Assembly: GCA_914767715.1 (NCBI GenBank)
Contig: OU612065.1
Location: 30,692,001-30,756,000 of the forward strand
Length of the DNA stretch: 64,000 nt
From: Membranipora membranacea
Lineage: Eukaryota; Bryozoa; Gymnolaemata; Cheilostomatida; Membraniporidae
Direction: 5' to 3'
In this document: positions 22,039 through 34,900 of the stretch, one piece after another
Position numbering within the stretch: position 1 is the first letter of the stretch
How the letters are laid out: the number at the start of each line of letters is the position of its first letter
Position numbers and translations under genes: made by a program
The notes under the pieces: model-generated
Database searches by the model: none
Seen by the model: only the letters and a program-made list of their open reading frames with translations
What the model was told of the DNA's origin: nothing

Positions 22039-25000
22039 TCAATTATTTTTACGAACCTTGGCTGGCTGTCTCTTGGCTGCCAGAAGCTTAGCCTCTAACT
22101 CTTCTTTAGTTGGGAAGAATGATGGGAGGGTTACTGGATTACCCTGAGACCCAGTAGGCACTTTCACAGGAGTGGAGGCTTCTCCTGCAGCTGCTTCTAA
22201 AAAAAGAGCATCTGGGTTTGACGTCGTGTCTAATGAATGATCACACAAGTCTACACCAAAGTCAGTGTCATCAATGACAGATTTCAAAGTGCATTCAATA
22301 TGGTTTTTAAATTTTTTAAGGGCAATTAAAATACGCATTAGATTTATACCTGGTATTTTTGACTGTGTAGAGTGAAATGCTGGATTATTATAATACTAAG
22401 ATTTGTAGCAATAAATGAGCTGACATGATAGTGCCATATCCCTCTGTCCGTGATATTAACATTTATATTTGGAAGTTACTTTAAACACATGTAAGATGGG
22501 AAAAGGTAACTCAAAAAATACAAAAACAAAAAGATTTTGATTGGGGGAAGTAGAGCAGCCTGGGAACCTCAGGAACCATTTCAGCTAAATCATTGCGATC
22601 AAAATCCTAGCTCATTTGGTCTCCCAATTAGACATATTCCTTATCAAATCAGAATTTATACAGTTCTTGTTCCCCTAGCTGAGAGCCATTAGAAATTCAT
22701 TTTGGTAGTAATTAACTAAACGCCCAACTGGTTTTCATCTTATCAATCAAAAGTTGAAGTCAGAAACTAACCTGCTTGGACAGTATCTATGGAATCTGAT
22801 CGATGAGGCTCCAGTGTGACTATAGTATTACCAGCTGTAACTGAACGCTGCTGTGTGATTGGGTAACCAGAATCTGTGTCATCACTTCCTGTCGCTTCTG
22901 TATGCTGATTGGTTGGTTGTCCTTTGTCAGTGATGGATAGCTTCTTGTGTGTTGTTGACTCTGTTTGTTTCGGCTTAGTATCCATTATATTATGATGAGG
23001 TGCAGCAGGTGCAGAAGGCATACTTGATTCATTTAACTCTATGGTTGTGTCTGGAAGTACACATTGGTAGAATTGGATAACCAGATAAAAAAGCACCAGT
23101 CTGTGACAACAACATGACACTTATATGACACTTATATGACGCCTATGTGACACTTCTATGACACTTAGATTCTAATTTTTACAGATAAAAAAGACCACTG
23201 TTATATGAAAATTGCAGATATTAGGGTAAATGTGTTAAGCCGAAACGTTGGGGAGTTTGTTGGTTTACCTTATCACAATAAAACTCACCATGGAAGCTTC
23301 CAAACTCCTGGTTAGAGACATCATCAAGAGTTGTTGGTGACAAATCTTCATTTATAGTTCTGGACACGGCTTCCTCCTCTTCATATTCACCATCACTGTC
23401 ATCAAAGGGCACATTTTCCTCATGGCCAGAGAGCACCTGGGCTTCACGGTCAGAGAGCACCTGGTCTTCATGGTCAGAGGGCACTTGCTCACCCTTGTCA
23501 GAAATTACCTGTTGAATGCAGTCATTGATTTCAGACGATTTTTTTACTCTCTAATATAGATAGAGACCTGACTACTTGATGTACCGCATGATCTTATATG
23601 CATATGCTTGATCAGTGGATAAAGTGGATAAATGAAAAAATATAAATAAATATGAGAGCACATAAAATATGTTTAATGTTGTAATTATTGATAAAGGCAT
23701 TAAAAGAGTTTGAATATGTTGTTGGATTCACCAGCTAACATATTGTAAAGGTCATCAAACAAACGAAGTTCCGAGACATGTGACTAGCATAGCGTATCGT
23801 ATAGGAACAAACCTGATATTCAGGGAGCACCTGCTGGCCATCCTCATCATCACTGATCACCTGATGTCGCTCAGTATCACTTTTCTCAGCTGTCATCGTC
23901 CTGTCATCTTTGTGTGAGGATGTCGCCTCTCTCAAAGCGTTACTACTTTGATGTGCTGCCACATCAAAATCAAATGCACCTGTCTGCATACCAAGAGGCG
24001 GAGCGGAGGATATCATAGGGGGAGTGTCTATATTGTAGGAGCCCTGACTTAGTGTGTCACTAGATGTCTGACTCTTCACCCCAGGTTGAGGTATGGTCAG
24101 GTCTTGACCGGGTGGATGAGAATGCTCTGGCTCTTGGCTAAGTTTCGGTTCAGATGACTCGGAAGGTATGCGTTTCATTTGGTCTGTCCAATCTGATTCT
24201 TCTAGAAATACATCAAAGTAGATTTACTTGATAAGTATATAAAGCTCTATGATTCAGTATATGGATCGGTCGGTGAATTCATTATGAACATCAACCACTT
24301 GTGTCAAATTATCTTTTTCTGTTACAACCTCAAATTGGTCGAATAAAAAGCAGACAAGAGGATGCGGCAACTCCTGTTTCCATCCCAAAGTGCAACAACT
24401 TGCTAAAGACTTAATATGGGTCAATAATATAAGCCAATCGGCATTTATCTGATAAAGAAAAACCTTTGTAAACTTGGAGCAAGAAGTCATTATAAAAAAA
24501 ACCAACCTCCTTCCAGTGTCATGGTATCTTCCCTGTGTACAGCCCCACTTGGGTGTTGTTTACTCATGTAGATTGGTGGGCTAAACTGCTCATCATCTGA
24601 AGTCATGCTGTATGTAGCCTGAGTTCTAGGGGTGAATGGCGAGACCCAGCCTCCCCCTACATCCGAACAGTCATCATCTTTGTTTTCCATATCTTGCTGT
24701 GCATCAAATTTCAAGCTAAGACGAGTGCTTTGGGACAATTTTGAGCCATATGACACTGAAGAAGAAACATCGATTTGGAGTTGCTCGTCAACAGGTGCCT
24801 GGTGAAAGGTGCCATCATAGACACTGGTACTGACATCTCTTTCAAGGTGCTCCTGTGACTGGAGTTGTTGGTCACTTACAGTTGCTTTTGGCCTCATTAT
24901 GTCATTGTCGGCAGGTTCTTGTGATGTCATCATGACACCATCAGCAGGTGCTTGTGAGCTCATCATGACATCATCAGCAGGTGCTTGTTGCCTCGAGTTG

Positions 25001-25928
25001 ACAGGTGGTAATGAGCTGTCAGGTTTCTCTAGCGTCGAGTGAAGGATTTGTTGTGGGTTAACTACTCCATGTTTGACTAGCTCCAGCATATTATCATGTA
25101 CTTGGTTGATGGTACTCATGAGTCTTTGACCAGAAGCAGGAGCAGCTGTCAGAATAAGGTAAGAAGCACAAACATTAACACATTGAATACGGAAAGTAGA
25201 GTAAACACATAACAACAGTCCTCAATAGCAGGGAATCATTAATCATTTCTATAAAAAATATGATCACTCAAGACTAATATGTAAGAGTTGACTGACTTTG
25301 TTATCATGTAAGAAAAAAAGCCAGTGTGCAATTTTTGCTAAGTTTATACTATTGCTACCAAGTTGAAACAGTAGGGGAAACAATTATTACATTGAATGTT
25401 TAATACATTGGCTCACCTGCGTCAGATGGTGGAGACTCCGTAAGAGGAGGATGAGGAAGTTGTCCCTGAGATATTGATTCTACATGTTCATGCTGAGAAG
25501 ATCCTCGTGATGGACGATATAGACGTTTTCTTAGATTGTTAGTAATTGTGTCGAGCTCTGATAGCTGTTTACTGAACAAAGAAATGAAATAAAAATTTGC
25601 AAATGTTGCTTAGCTATGAGTAGACAAAGGCTGACATGTAACATCAAAACTCAAGACTGCCTATGAAATAGTTTAGGTTAAAACTGGCAAGGGCTTAACT
25701 ATATTGTCTCCGCTTGCTGTATTATACCCATGTTTGTAGTATGATGTTTAACTACATTTATACATACTTGAGTAAATCGAAGGGTGTAGCTGAGGCGACC
25801 AGTGAATGATTGAAGTGAACCCTCTGCTCGTTAAATCTGGATATATGTGAGGGGAATTCACTGTAACCTGAATGTGTTATGTATCTGTTAGGTGAAGATT
25901 TCCTATGACGATTCTCAGCAGCTTTCTT
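22039..25928 (-). CDS. C2CD3: C2CD3 exons 38-44: disordered C-terminal region
   Basis: Exons 25928-25768, 25571-25417, 25145-24507, 24201-23813, 23508-23289, 23050-22772 and 22196-22039. Conserved islands: KQLSELDTITNNLRKRLYRP, EEEAVSRTINEDLSPTTLDD and LPSFFPTKEELEAKLLAA near the end. Exon 40 has imperfect repeats of a QAPADDVMMSS-like unit, and exon 42 repeats a SDHEDQVLSDREAQVLSGHE-type unit. Mostly acidic, Ser/Asp/Gln-rich. The last exon's stop is at 22041-22039. Confidence 0.9.
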
Positions 25929-28900
25929 CTGGATAAAACAAAGAAAACAACTGTAAATATGTAAGTTTAGAAACTTGTATGCTGTTTACATTTTTGGCTG
26001 AAGTTATGAGCAACATAAAATATCACACCCAACATTTACTTTTATTTTCACAACACCAATTCTCACTCATATATTCTAATTGTACAGTCACTGTGGAGTA
26101 TTCCTATCATAAGGTTTGCTGTCATGTCGTTGTACATGTATTCTTGAGCTACTGACTTCTATGGTGAGTGACTTCATCACAGTCATGTCACAAGTAAGAT
26201 GTTATATATTTGAAGTTCACCTTGAATTGAGGAGGAGTTGGATTTCTTGGTGAGCAGAACTCTTTCACATCATCTCTCTTGCCTACGGGAGTGATGGGCG
26301 TGACACCACACTTGATTTGACCTTGACATAGCCCTGTGAAGTCGACTATGTTATACCAGCCTGATAGATTAGGCATACCAGCGAGCAGAGGTCGAAGGTC
26401 AATAGTTGTAAAGCCAAGAACTTGAGAACCGCCGTTGTCTGACTTAGACCAAAGCTTTAAAACCAGGTGCTGCGAAAAAAATGTAAAAATATGTCCATAA
26501 AATAAAAAAAGAAGACAAACTATTTCCATTAAAAGAATTTTCAATTCTTTTAATAAATTATTGCGATCAACAGAAGAAAACATCGGGAAAGCCAATGAGA
26601 AATTTTTTTAAAATGAAATAAAGTATGCAGCAGAAGAGCATTAGCAGTCTAATATCTGTAGTCACCTTAGACTGTTGTATAGAGAGCACATCTAGCCTGA
26701 CACATTTCTCATACTGCCAGCATGGTTTATTGGAGGCTTTGACACCACTCGTCTTGTGCTCCTTACCATTCAAGCTGTAAGTCACATATAGTCTGGTGCC
26801 ATTGCTGTAACAAAACAAAATAAAACAAGCCATCATTAGCAGCGACACTTTAAGGTGTCAGGAAAACTGAGAAGGGAATGGATGACAATCAGAGTGATAC
26901 GGTCATGTGTTTGGGTAAATAGACATGACCTTAAACATGGACATGTTGGTGGTATACAATTATATTAAGTCATACAGAAATCTCAACTAAAACTGTAGTC
27001 AAGAAACAAATTATCAGAAAAGAGCGGACAGAAAGCAATTTTTTATTGCTGATGGCAGAATCCCAATTGTTTGTTGTATTAAGCGTAGATAGTATAATCT
27101 AGTGCAACATATTTTGACTATTAGAAGTTCGAATGCCAAGGGCATTAGAAGCATAGGAGCTCAGTTTAGTAAGACTACAATAATCACAGTTAATATGATG
27201 TGAAAGCAATGGACAAAGCTTATGGGTGACTGTGACATTGGGAACAAACTCACTGTTGACCAATAGTAACACGATTTGCCTCATCTATACCGATTGTAGC
27301 CTCTATAGTATTTTCATCCAATGAATCAAGCTCCGATAGGGCACTGGAATCTAGGTCGTCCAACTGGGTCACATTAGTCTCATCTGTTCGTTTGACACGA
27401 TGTGTTTTCTGTAACAAAGCATGCTCACTTGATAAATCATCTATATTTTCTACCCATATTCAAAAAGAATAAGTCTCTCTCTTTCCCACTTTTCTATCTC
27501 CTATAATAAACCAAGGAGTAATAGCGTTACTGTTACTCCTTGATTAAACTTAGGTCTAAACAGTTTTGTCACAAGGGTAGACCACATATACAACTTTTAC
27601 TATAGTAGTTGAACAGTTTGCAAAGTAATGCTTTTAGCCATCAGATAAAAAGCAGACATAAGCCGAGTATGAAACAACCAAAAAATAATCTGATTGCCAA
27701 GAATAATTGGCCAAGCTGGTGTGCTCAGTGAAGGAATGAGGCGCCCACCCCGCTCCTGATCACAACATCTTTGGCTCTCAGGCTACCACTTACCATGACA
27801 TGTTGCTCCGGCTCTACATGAGGTTTTCTGCTGCTGTGTACTTGTATAAGAGATCTACCCATTCTATCACTGGTAGTCTTATATATAGGATAGACATCAC
27901 TGTGTGTACATTGTCTTCTCTTACTCAGCTCCTCTGTGAACAATCAAATAATCATACAATATGGTCCCATGCTGCAAATGAGTTGTCCACTCCCGAAACG
28001 AATGAATAATGCTTACGATTTCAATGATGATAAAACTTCAAAAGATAACTGCCGCGAACAGGATTTGAGCCAAGGCATCCCGCATTGAAGTCTTTGTCGC
28101 TATCCATTCATCTATGCCTCCGATCAAATGAAGTAACGCGAACCAATGTGAACGGAGGTTAACCTAAATGCTATTCCCATGTAGCGATTAGCCCTCAAAT
28201 CAATGTCACATCGACGTATGGAAACATAGTGATACACTGGTAATTGACTCATTTAAAGAGATGCTATCTAGATTACAATTTGTTTTATGGAAGGCTCGAG
28301 TTCTACGGGTCCGTTAGACCTGAACCCAGATTGGTTAGAAAAAACAGCCCCTACTCAAAGACAAGACGAGTCATTTACAGAGCATCACTGTGGTTGGAGC
28401 GTAAAGTGTCTCACAAGAGAAGGTCTACATAAAATTACATCCAAGAACGACTCATTTTGTGTCAGCATTCGATCGAGTTGATGAATTACCTAGTGGGATG
28501 TAGGCTGTACGGAGGTATTAGAGACCTTACCTAGTGGGATGTAGGCTGTTCCGAGGTATTTATCACTGCTAGAGGGGGTTATCTCCTCACCGATACAAGT
28601 ATTAGAATTATTAGATAACCACAACTCCAACTCAAGCTGCTGATCAAACAGATACCTGAAAACAAAAAACATGCCAAATATGACCTTCGGCGCATCAAAG
28701 TAGTATACAAATAATTCTGTCTTTGCAGGAAACATTCGTATTAGGATTGAAGCACCTCTCTCAAAATGATTTTGAAAATTCCATGTGCACTGACTAATGT
28801 CAAATGCGGACCATTATGATAAATTTTGTCGCTTACTTTTATTGCACTCTAATTTACAGCTAATTCAGTTTTCACTACATTTGGAGAACAGTGGTATTTT

Positions 28901-31900
28901 TGCCTGATGTCATCTGGTTGATCAATTTTGAGATGGCCAATATCTTGTTAGCTAATATATATAAATGACTTGTGATTATATGACAGACTTATACTTGGAG
29001 GTCACCATATTTTTTAGTTCCAGATAAGATAACTGATTTTTTATTTCTATTTACTGTATTTATAATTTACTTACCACAAAAATGCAGTACTGATTGTTTG
29101 GAGAAACTTGAGTTTGACCTCACATCGACCTTCAAAGTTATCTCCCTTATCCGTGAGAGGCAAGGCAACTGAGTAGCACACATCTATAAAAGCAACAGAT
29201 AAATCACATTTGAATTATGACATACCACTAGCGGTGCTTGCCATGCAGTGTAACATCAGCTAGGGATTGTCTCCTACTTGATATTGAGCAGATAGCTTCA
29301 ACATCACAGCGAGATTTTCACGATTGTTTGATAAACACAATCAAACTGTGTAAGACAGGTATCAACTTAACCAATATTGTCTTAGGGGAGATAACTCAAA
29401 TTTAAGCACCACTCAACAGCAATTTGAAAATTACAACTCCATAATGACATAAATGACAACTCCAAAATGCAAACCATCATTTCAATCAATTGGGTAAATC
29501 ACTGATGTAACTAGTGAGAATGTTTTCTCTTAATATTTAGGTGTGTGGCCTTAGAACGAGGAAAGTTGGCTAACAACTCTAATTCAGTAGTTCCTTAATT
29601 ACAGAGGAATATCATAGTGCATGGTGTCTACTAAGAGATATGTGTGCAGTCTTAAATGATCTTGCTTACTGCTGCCGACCAACCATACAATTACTTGAAT
29701 GATCGATTCAAAATACCTACACCTGCCTGGTGCAAAAAACATAGTCTTTTAATAAAAGCACTTACCATTGTTATAGAAGGCAGACTTGATATAACAGGCA
29801 GCATGTAGAGGTAGATTCTCCTCATCAGATCTGAGAATGAGTCGAGCAGGTAAGGAGAACCAGTCAACCTCAAAACTGATCTCACTCAACTCATCATACA
29901 CTGTATCTGTAATAATCATTATATCAATTCAAACTAAGTTCATTCCATACAATTCCTAATCTGAATTGGTCTCCATGTATAAGTGTTATTTAAAAAAAAT
30001 TTGAGTTATTGTTTAATCTTTTACATCTTGAGCATATTGAGACAGAATAAACTATATATTTATCTGTATCAATATATATTCATTCGTTGCTATATAGAGT
30101 CGCTCACCGTAGGAAATCTTTTCCTTGAGCCAAACCTCATTTTGTAGACACAAGAGCTAAGCTTTCGTATTGTATTATTGGGTCAAGACTGGTTTAGCAT
30201 CACAAAGATCAATCTTATATCATACCTGTAGTATCTATACCAGGACTAGGGACCTGGTATCCTATTTTAGAAGCGCTATCTATAATGTGGCTGATATCAT
30301 TGGAAGCTCCCAGTCTAAGCTGTAGCCTCAGAGCTCCCATCATTGGGTCATGTGACTGGGTGGTGGTGTAGAGCTCCGGAGGGCTATTCACTGGATACCA
30401 GCCTCGAATACCTAAGACCAAAAAACAACAAAATCACTGTTACTACAGCTAAAGGAAACAGTCAGTTTTTGTTCTTATTGATGAGGGAACAAAATCCAAA
30501 TACAGTGGCATCATTTTGACCTAAGCCGAGTAGGCCTCTTGAAAGGTCACAAAGCCCCCATAAATACTTCCCGGACAATTATTCAATTATTTGTTTTGGA
30601 AGTTGCCAAGACAATATTTGGACCATGGAAATTACTTTTTTTAGCAACGAGACCTATTTCATTGTGGAAGGTTTTTTTTGGGGGAAGGTTTTTAGGCAGC
30701 TTTGGTGTAAGAGAAATAAGTGATATATAAGAGAAAAATAGCGCTGACCCTTACTGTGACGCGGCATTACCTGTTTTATGAGAGAGGAGGTTAGATAAAG
30801 GTACTGAGCAAACACCTAACTGTATATCTGTAGATTGTGGTATACCTGGGCAGTCATCTAAAGCTGAGTCTGTAGAAAATATAACAACAGAATCACATCA
30901 GTGTGTAGCAGGGTATAGAAAGTTTATCACTGTATCACTCCACTTTGCACATGTGCGCTAATCAATCCAGATCGGTTATTTTGAACCCTAGAACCAAAGT
31001 TAACTCATATACACTCAAATTCCTCAACAAAAAAAAAGGTCTCAACTGGAAAAAGTTAGCTTCCGGAGGCGAACTGTAAAAAGGTCATTAGATTTTATTT
31101 GTGTCATTGTCACTAGTGAGTCAATCTGCAAGCTGTGTGGTGTCATCCGTAAAATGAATCACGGGGCTGCTTTAACATGTTAGAGGAGAAAACTCCCAGA
31201 TAATAATCAAAATATATTTTGGACAATCCGTCATGGGTAAGCAGGCGGAAAAACAGGGGAGAGGAGAATATGAGGAGAATATGAGGAGAATATGAGGAGA
31301 ATATGAGGAGAATATGAGGTGACACATGTTCGTCCCTACCTTTTAGACTTTGATGCCAGACCTGAGCTATAAGATACCCTGTCTGTAAGCACTGAGCTAA
31401 ACTTGTGTTGTTGTTTAATATTAGAGGTAAAGAGAACTGAGTCCTAAACCCAAACTCCTCCATGTAGAATATCCTTGGTTCTGTATCGCTTACTCGAATA
31501 TCCTAAACAAGTAATAAGTATTTTACTATTATAAATATAATAATCATAAAATGATTACCACATGCATATAATAACGAAAGATGAGTAGCCAAATAAGTGC
31601 ATAATACATTTGGCGTGCCATGTAAAAAATCCTACCAGGATGATAATATTGTGCACAAAACAAGGTGTATAGTTATAATAGTATTAATAATGTGAACAAT
31701 AATAAGTCAAACGAAAAGAGTTAAGTACTTCAGCAGAACATCGAGGTAAAGTTCCGAAATATTATTAAAATCCAATCCACCAATAGTAAGTATTCTCTTA
31801 CAGATTTGTCATCTGAGCACTGCCCATTGTTGTGTTGCTGATAGTAAATGTTGATCACACTACATTTTATGTAAATACAATCACTTACTGAAGGTCCCTG

Positions 31901-34900
31901 GAAGGAGAGCATGAGTTTGAGGTAGAAGTTAACACCGAGCGTAGAGTAGTAATCCAGACAGGGGTGTTTACGTATTAGGGCTAGAGCTGCACTCTTCAAT
32001 CCGCTCACTGATTCCACAGTAACTCTCAGCGTCACCTGACCTGTGAACGCAATATTAAATGATAATAATAATTAATTTCATAATATATTATCCTTAGGTG
32101 GATGTTTATAGTGTAGTTATCACACATTTGCTGATACGGTGACCTTTGCTCTACTTGAATATGTATGTCCATCAATCACGGTGAGCGATAGAGCTAGTCC
32201 AAGTTTGATCCAGTGAGAGATACAAGCCAGGAGTGCAACGGCGGTATTACTATTCGTATTCTTTGAGGGATGTAAATGCACTTGAATTACCTTTAGCAAT
32301 TTAGCTCCTGTTTCTTGTACAACAAAAAAACTTCAAAAGAACTTAAGTGTTTCAGAAAAAGAACCAGACAAATCTCCAAAAGGAGCTAAAAGACAACCTG
32401 TCAATATTCTCAAAGTTGAGTTAATTTATAGATTGTAATTTTCTGCCACCAGGCTAACGCTGACCTAAGTTATGGAGACCTGCTTCTGGTTGCTGTCTTG
32501 CATGCTGAGCTTTCTGAGGTATTTTATGAGTGTAGCGAACACTGATGTCCATAACACCTACAGTCCCAGTCTGTAACAGAATGAGGCTGAATAATATAAG
32601 GCTGTAAACCATCATCAAACGCATCTGAAGGTGATAACTCAACAGGTAAACTTTCCTAAGCTATAGAGTGCTATCTATCAACTTATAAAGGAATTATTTT
32701 ATAAATGGATTATTATACTGAGTGATATATCATTGACATATATGTTAACTTTTTTTTTTTTTGGCATTCTACCCACAAAATTTTGACAGGATATGATATA
32801 GATGCTGATGAAAAGTATCAAAGATAAAATCAGTGAAATTTTGAAAGAAATCTGTCAACAATATGTTCTTTCAGATGGGGGAACGAAATATAAAAATAAC
32901 CTGCAATTTGTAAACACGACCCCCTTCCCTATAGTAAGTACCAATCAGGTTAAAGCTGTGGCTTCTAGCCAGCAGCACATAAATCTCTTACCTTATTGTT
33001 ATCCTCAGTAGGCATCATAGGCAGACTATAACTGTGACAGCTGACAGTCTCCCCACTGCGGCCATTACTCATAGTAATAAGAGCCAGAAGCTTAGAGAGA
33101 GGCAGCAAGCTTCTCGCCATAAGCTGGTCTCTTGTGTTAGGGTGATAAAACCTACACCATAACTCAAAAGGTACCGCAGATCCGTAACTTGCTCCAAACA
33201 CTGTATACAAAATGTGCAACGTTAACAATAAAACTGATGAAAAAAGTTAAAAAAAGTCAATGGAAGCTTGCCAGAATGCAGATTAAAGGGCTGCCAGGCT
33301 GCTCCTTTCATGGCTTGATAGACAGTTTTCCGAACCCATTTCAGCTCTGTTTTCCTATGCTGCGTGTGCTAAAGAGTACCCAACTGGACAGAGGACGACA
33401 TTGAAAACAGGCTCAAATTCCAGCTCAGAAAACTGGAGTTATCCATAAAGTCAATATAGTCTAATGGAGTTAACAATTTTGGAATTTGGTTTTTTTTCGC
33501 CTTATCACCTTATTATATGCATGTGAAGATGAGTTGGTGAGTACCATAAACACATAAATACTTATTTATTTGTATGTGTATTAGAATTCATAGGTTTATG
33601 GTGAGTACATACCTGAGGCTAATAATGTCTGCAGATTAGAATCTCTTGAGACAGTGATTAAGTGACAGTGATGATCATCAAATGTAATATTATCAGTACA
33701 CAGAGTCGTCGGACTTCTGAATGACTTCATCGATAGATCAGCTAATAAATAAAAAGAGGCTCACTAAATTAAATTAAACTGATAGAAGTGCAGTCAATAT
33801 TGTTACATCAGAGACAAGATGCTATACCAGTACTGTATAGTAAGATATAGAATAATGCTTATTTGAATACTCCTGTTCTTGGCTGTTAAATGTACTTATC
33901 ATTTTTATAGTAGTGAAAAATGTTCTGTGAAGCTGTATTTGTGTTCCATATAAAAAACGAAGCAGAGAGATGCCACTAATTCTATCTGTCTTATGATTAT
34001 CAGATTGTGAAATTCAATTGGCTGAAAAAAGAGGTGGTGGCCCGCAGCCTTTGACTTACATGACAGGTGATTTTGAGCTGGGAAGTGATACTGGACGAAG
34101 CAGTCAGCCTCCCCAAGGTACATACTCTCCTCTGTGATCAGATCTCTTACTGCCACAACTTTAATATCAAATCTGTGTTCTGTGGAGAAGAGATAAATAA
34201 ACATTGTGTAAAACTGTAAGTCTATGAAGGAAAATTGTCATTGTGTTGGCCTCTTTTCCCGCAAGTATACATTGCGCCATAAAGTAGCTAGCTCTTGTGG
34301 GGTTATGTTTATAGGTACCATCACTAGGTACATCTTGAAAAACTTCATCCAGGGCCACATTTTGCTTCTCATTACAGAAATTGTTGTGAGGATGATCAAA
34401 TAAATGAGCAGAGCTGAAGGTTACTCTTAGTGTCAATTAACCCTAAATGTGGACAGTATTAGTGGGAGGTAAAGCTTTCGCTTTTAATATTTAATATTTA
34501 AATTTACGGCTAGGTAACATTTACTAAAACTGACAATATTTAACAAATTATGTTGTTAGTGATCATAGATTCACCCCAAACTTAGTCACTTAGTTTGAAA
34601 AAAATCAACTAAATTGAACCATTAATGTACTGGGGATCTTCCCTTACCATTACTTGTGATAGTTATCTGTCCTTCATCTCCCTCAGCTGGTCTATAAACA
34701 CAGAGAAAAATAGCACTAAATAAACCCAAACGACTACCAAATAAATAGAGAATAATGACAACAAATTATTACCAAGAGGGTATGCAAGTCACGAGTTCAC
34801 TACACTGCACCTGATTATCAATCCTCAAATAAGGAGAGTTTTAGTAGCGGACTAAATGACTAACCAAGACTGATATTGAGAAGTAAATCTTTATTTATCT

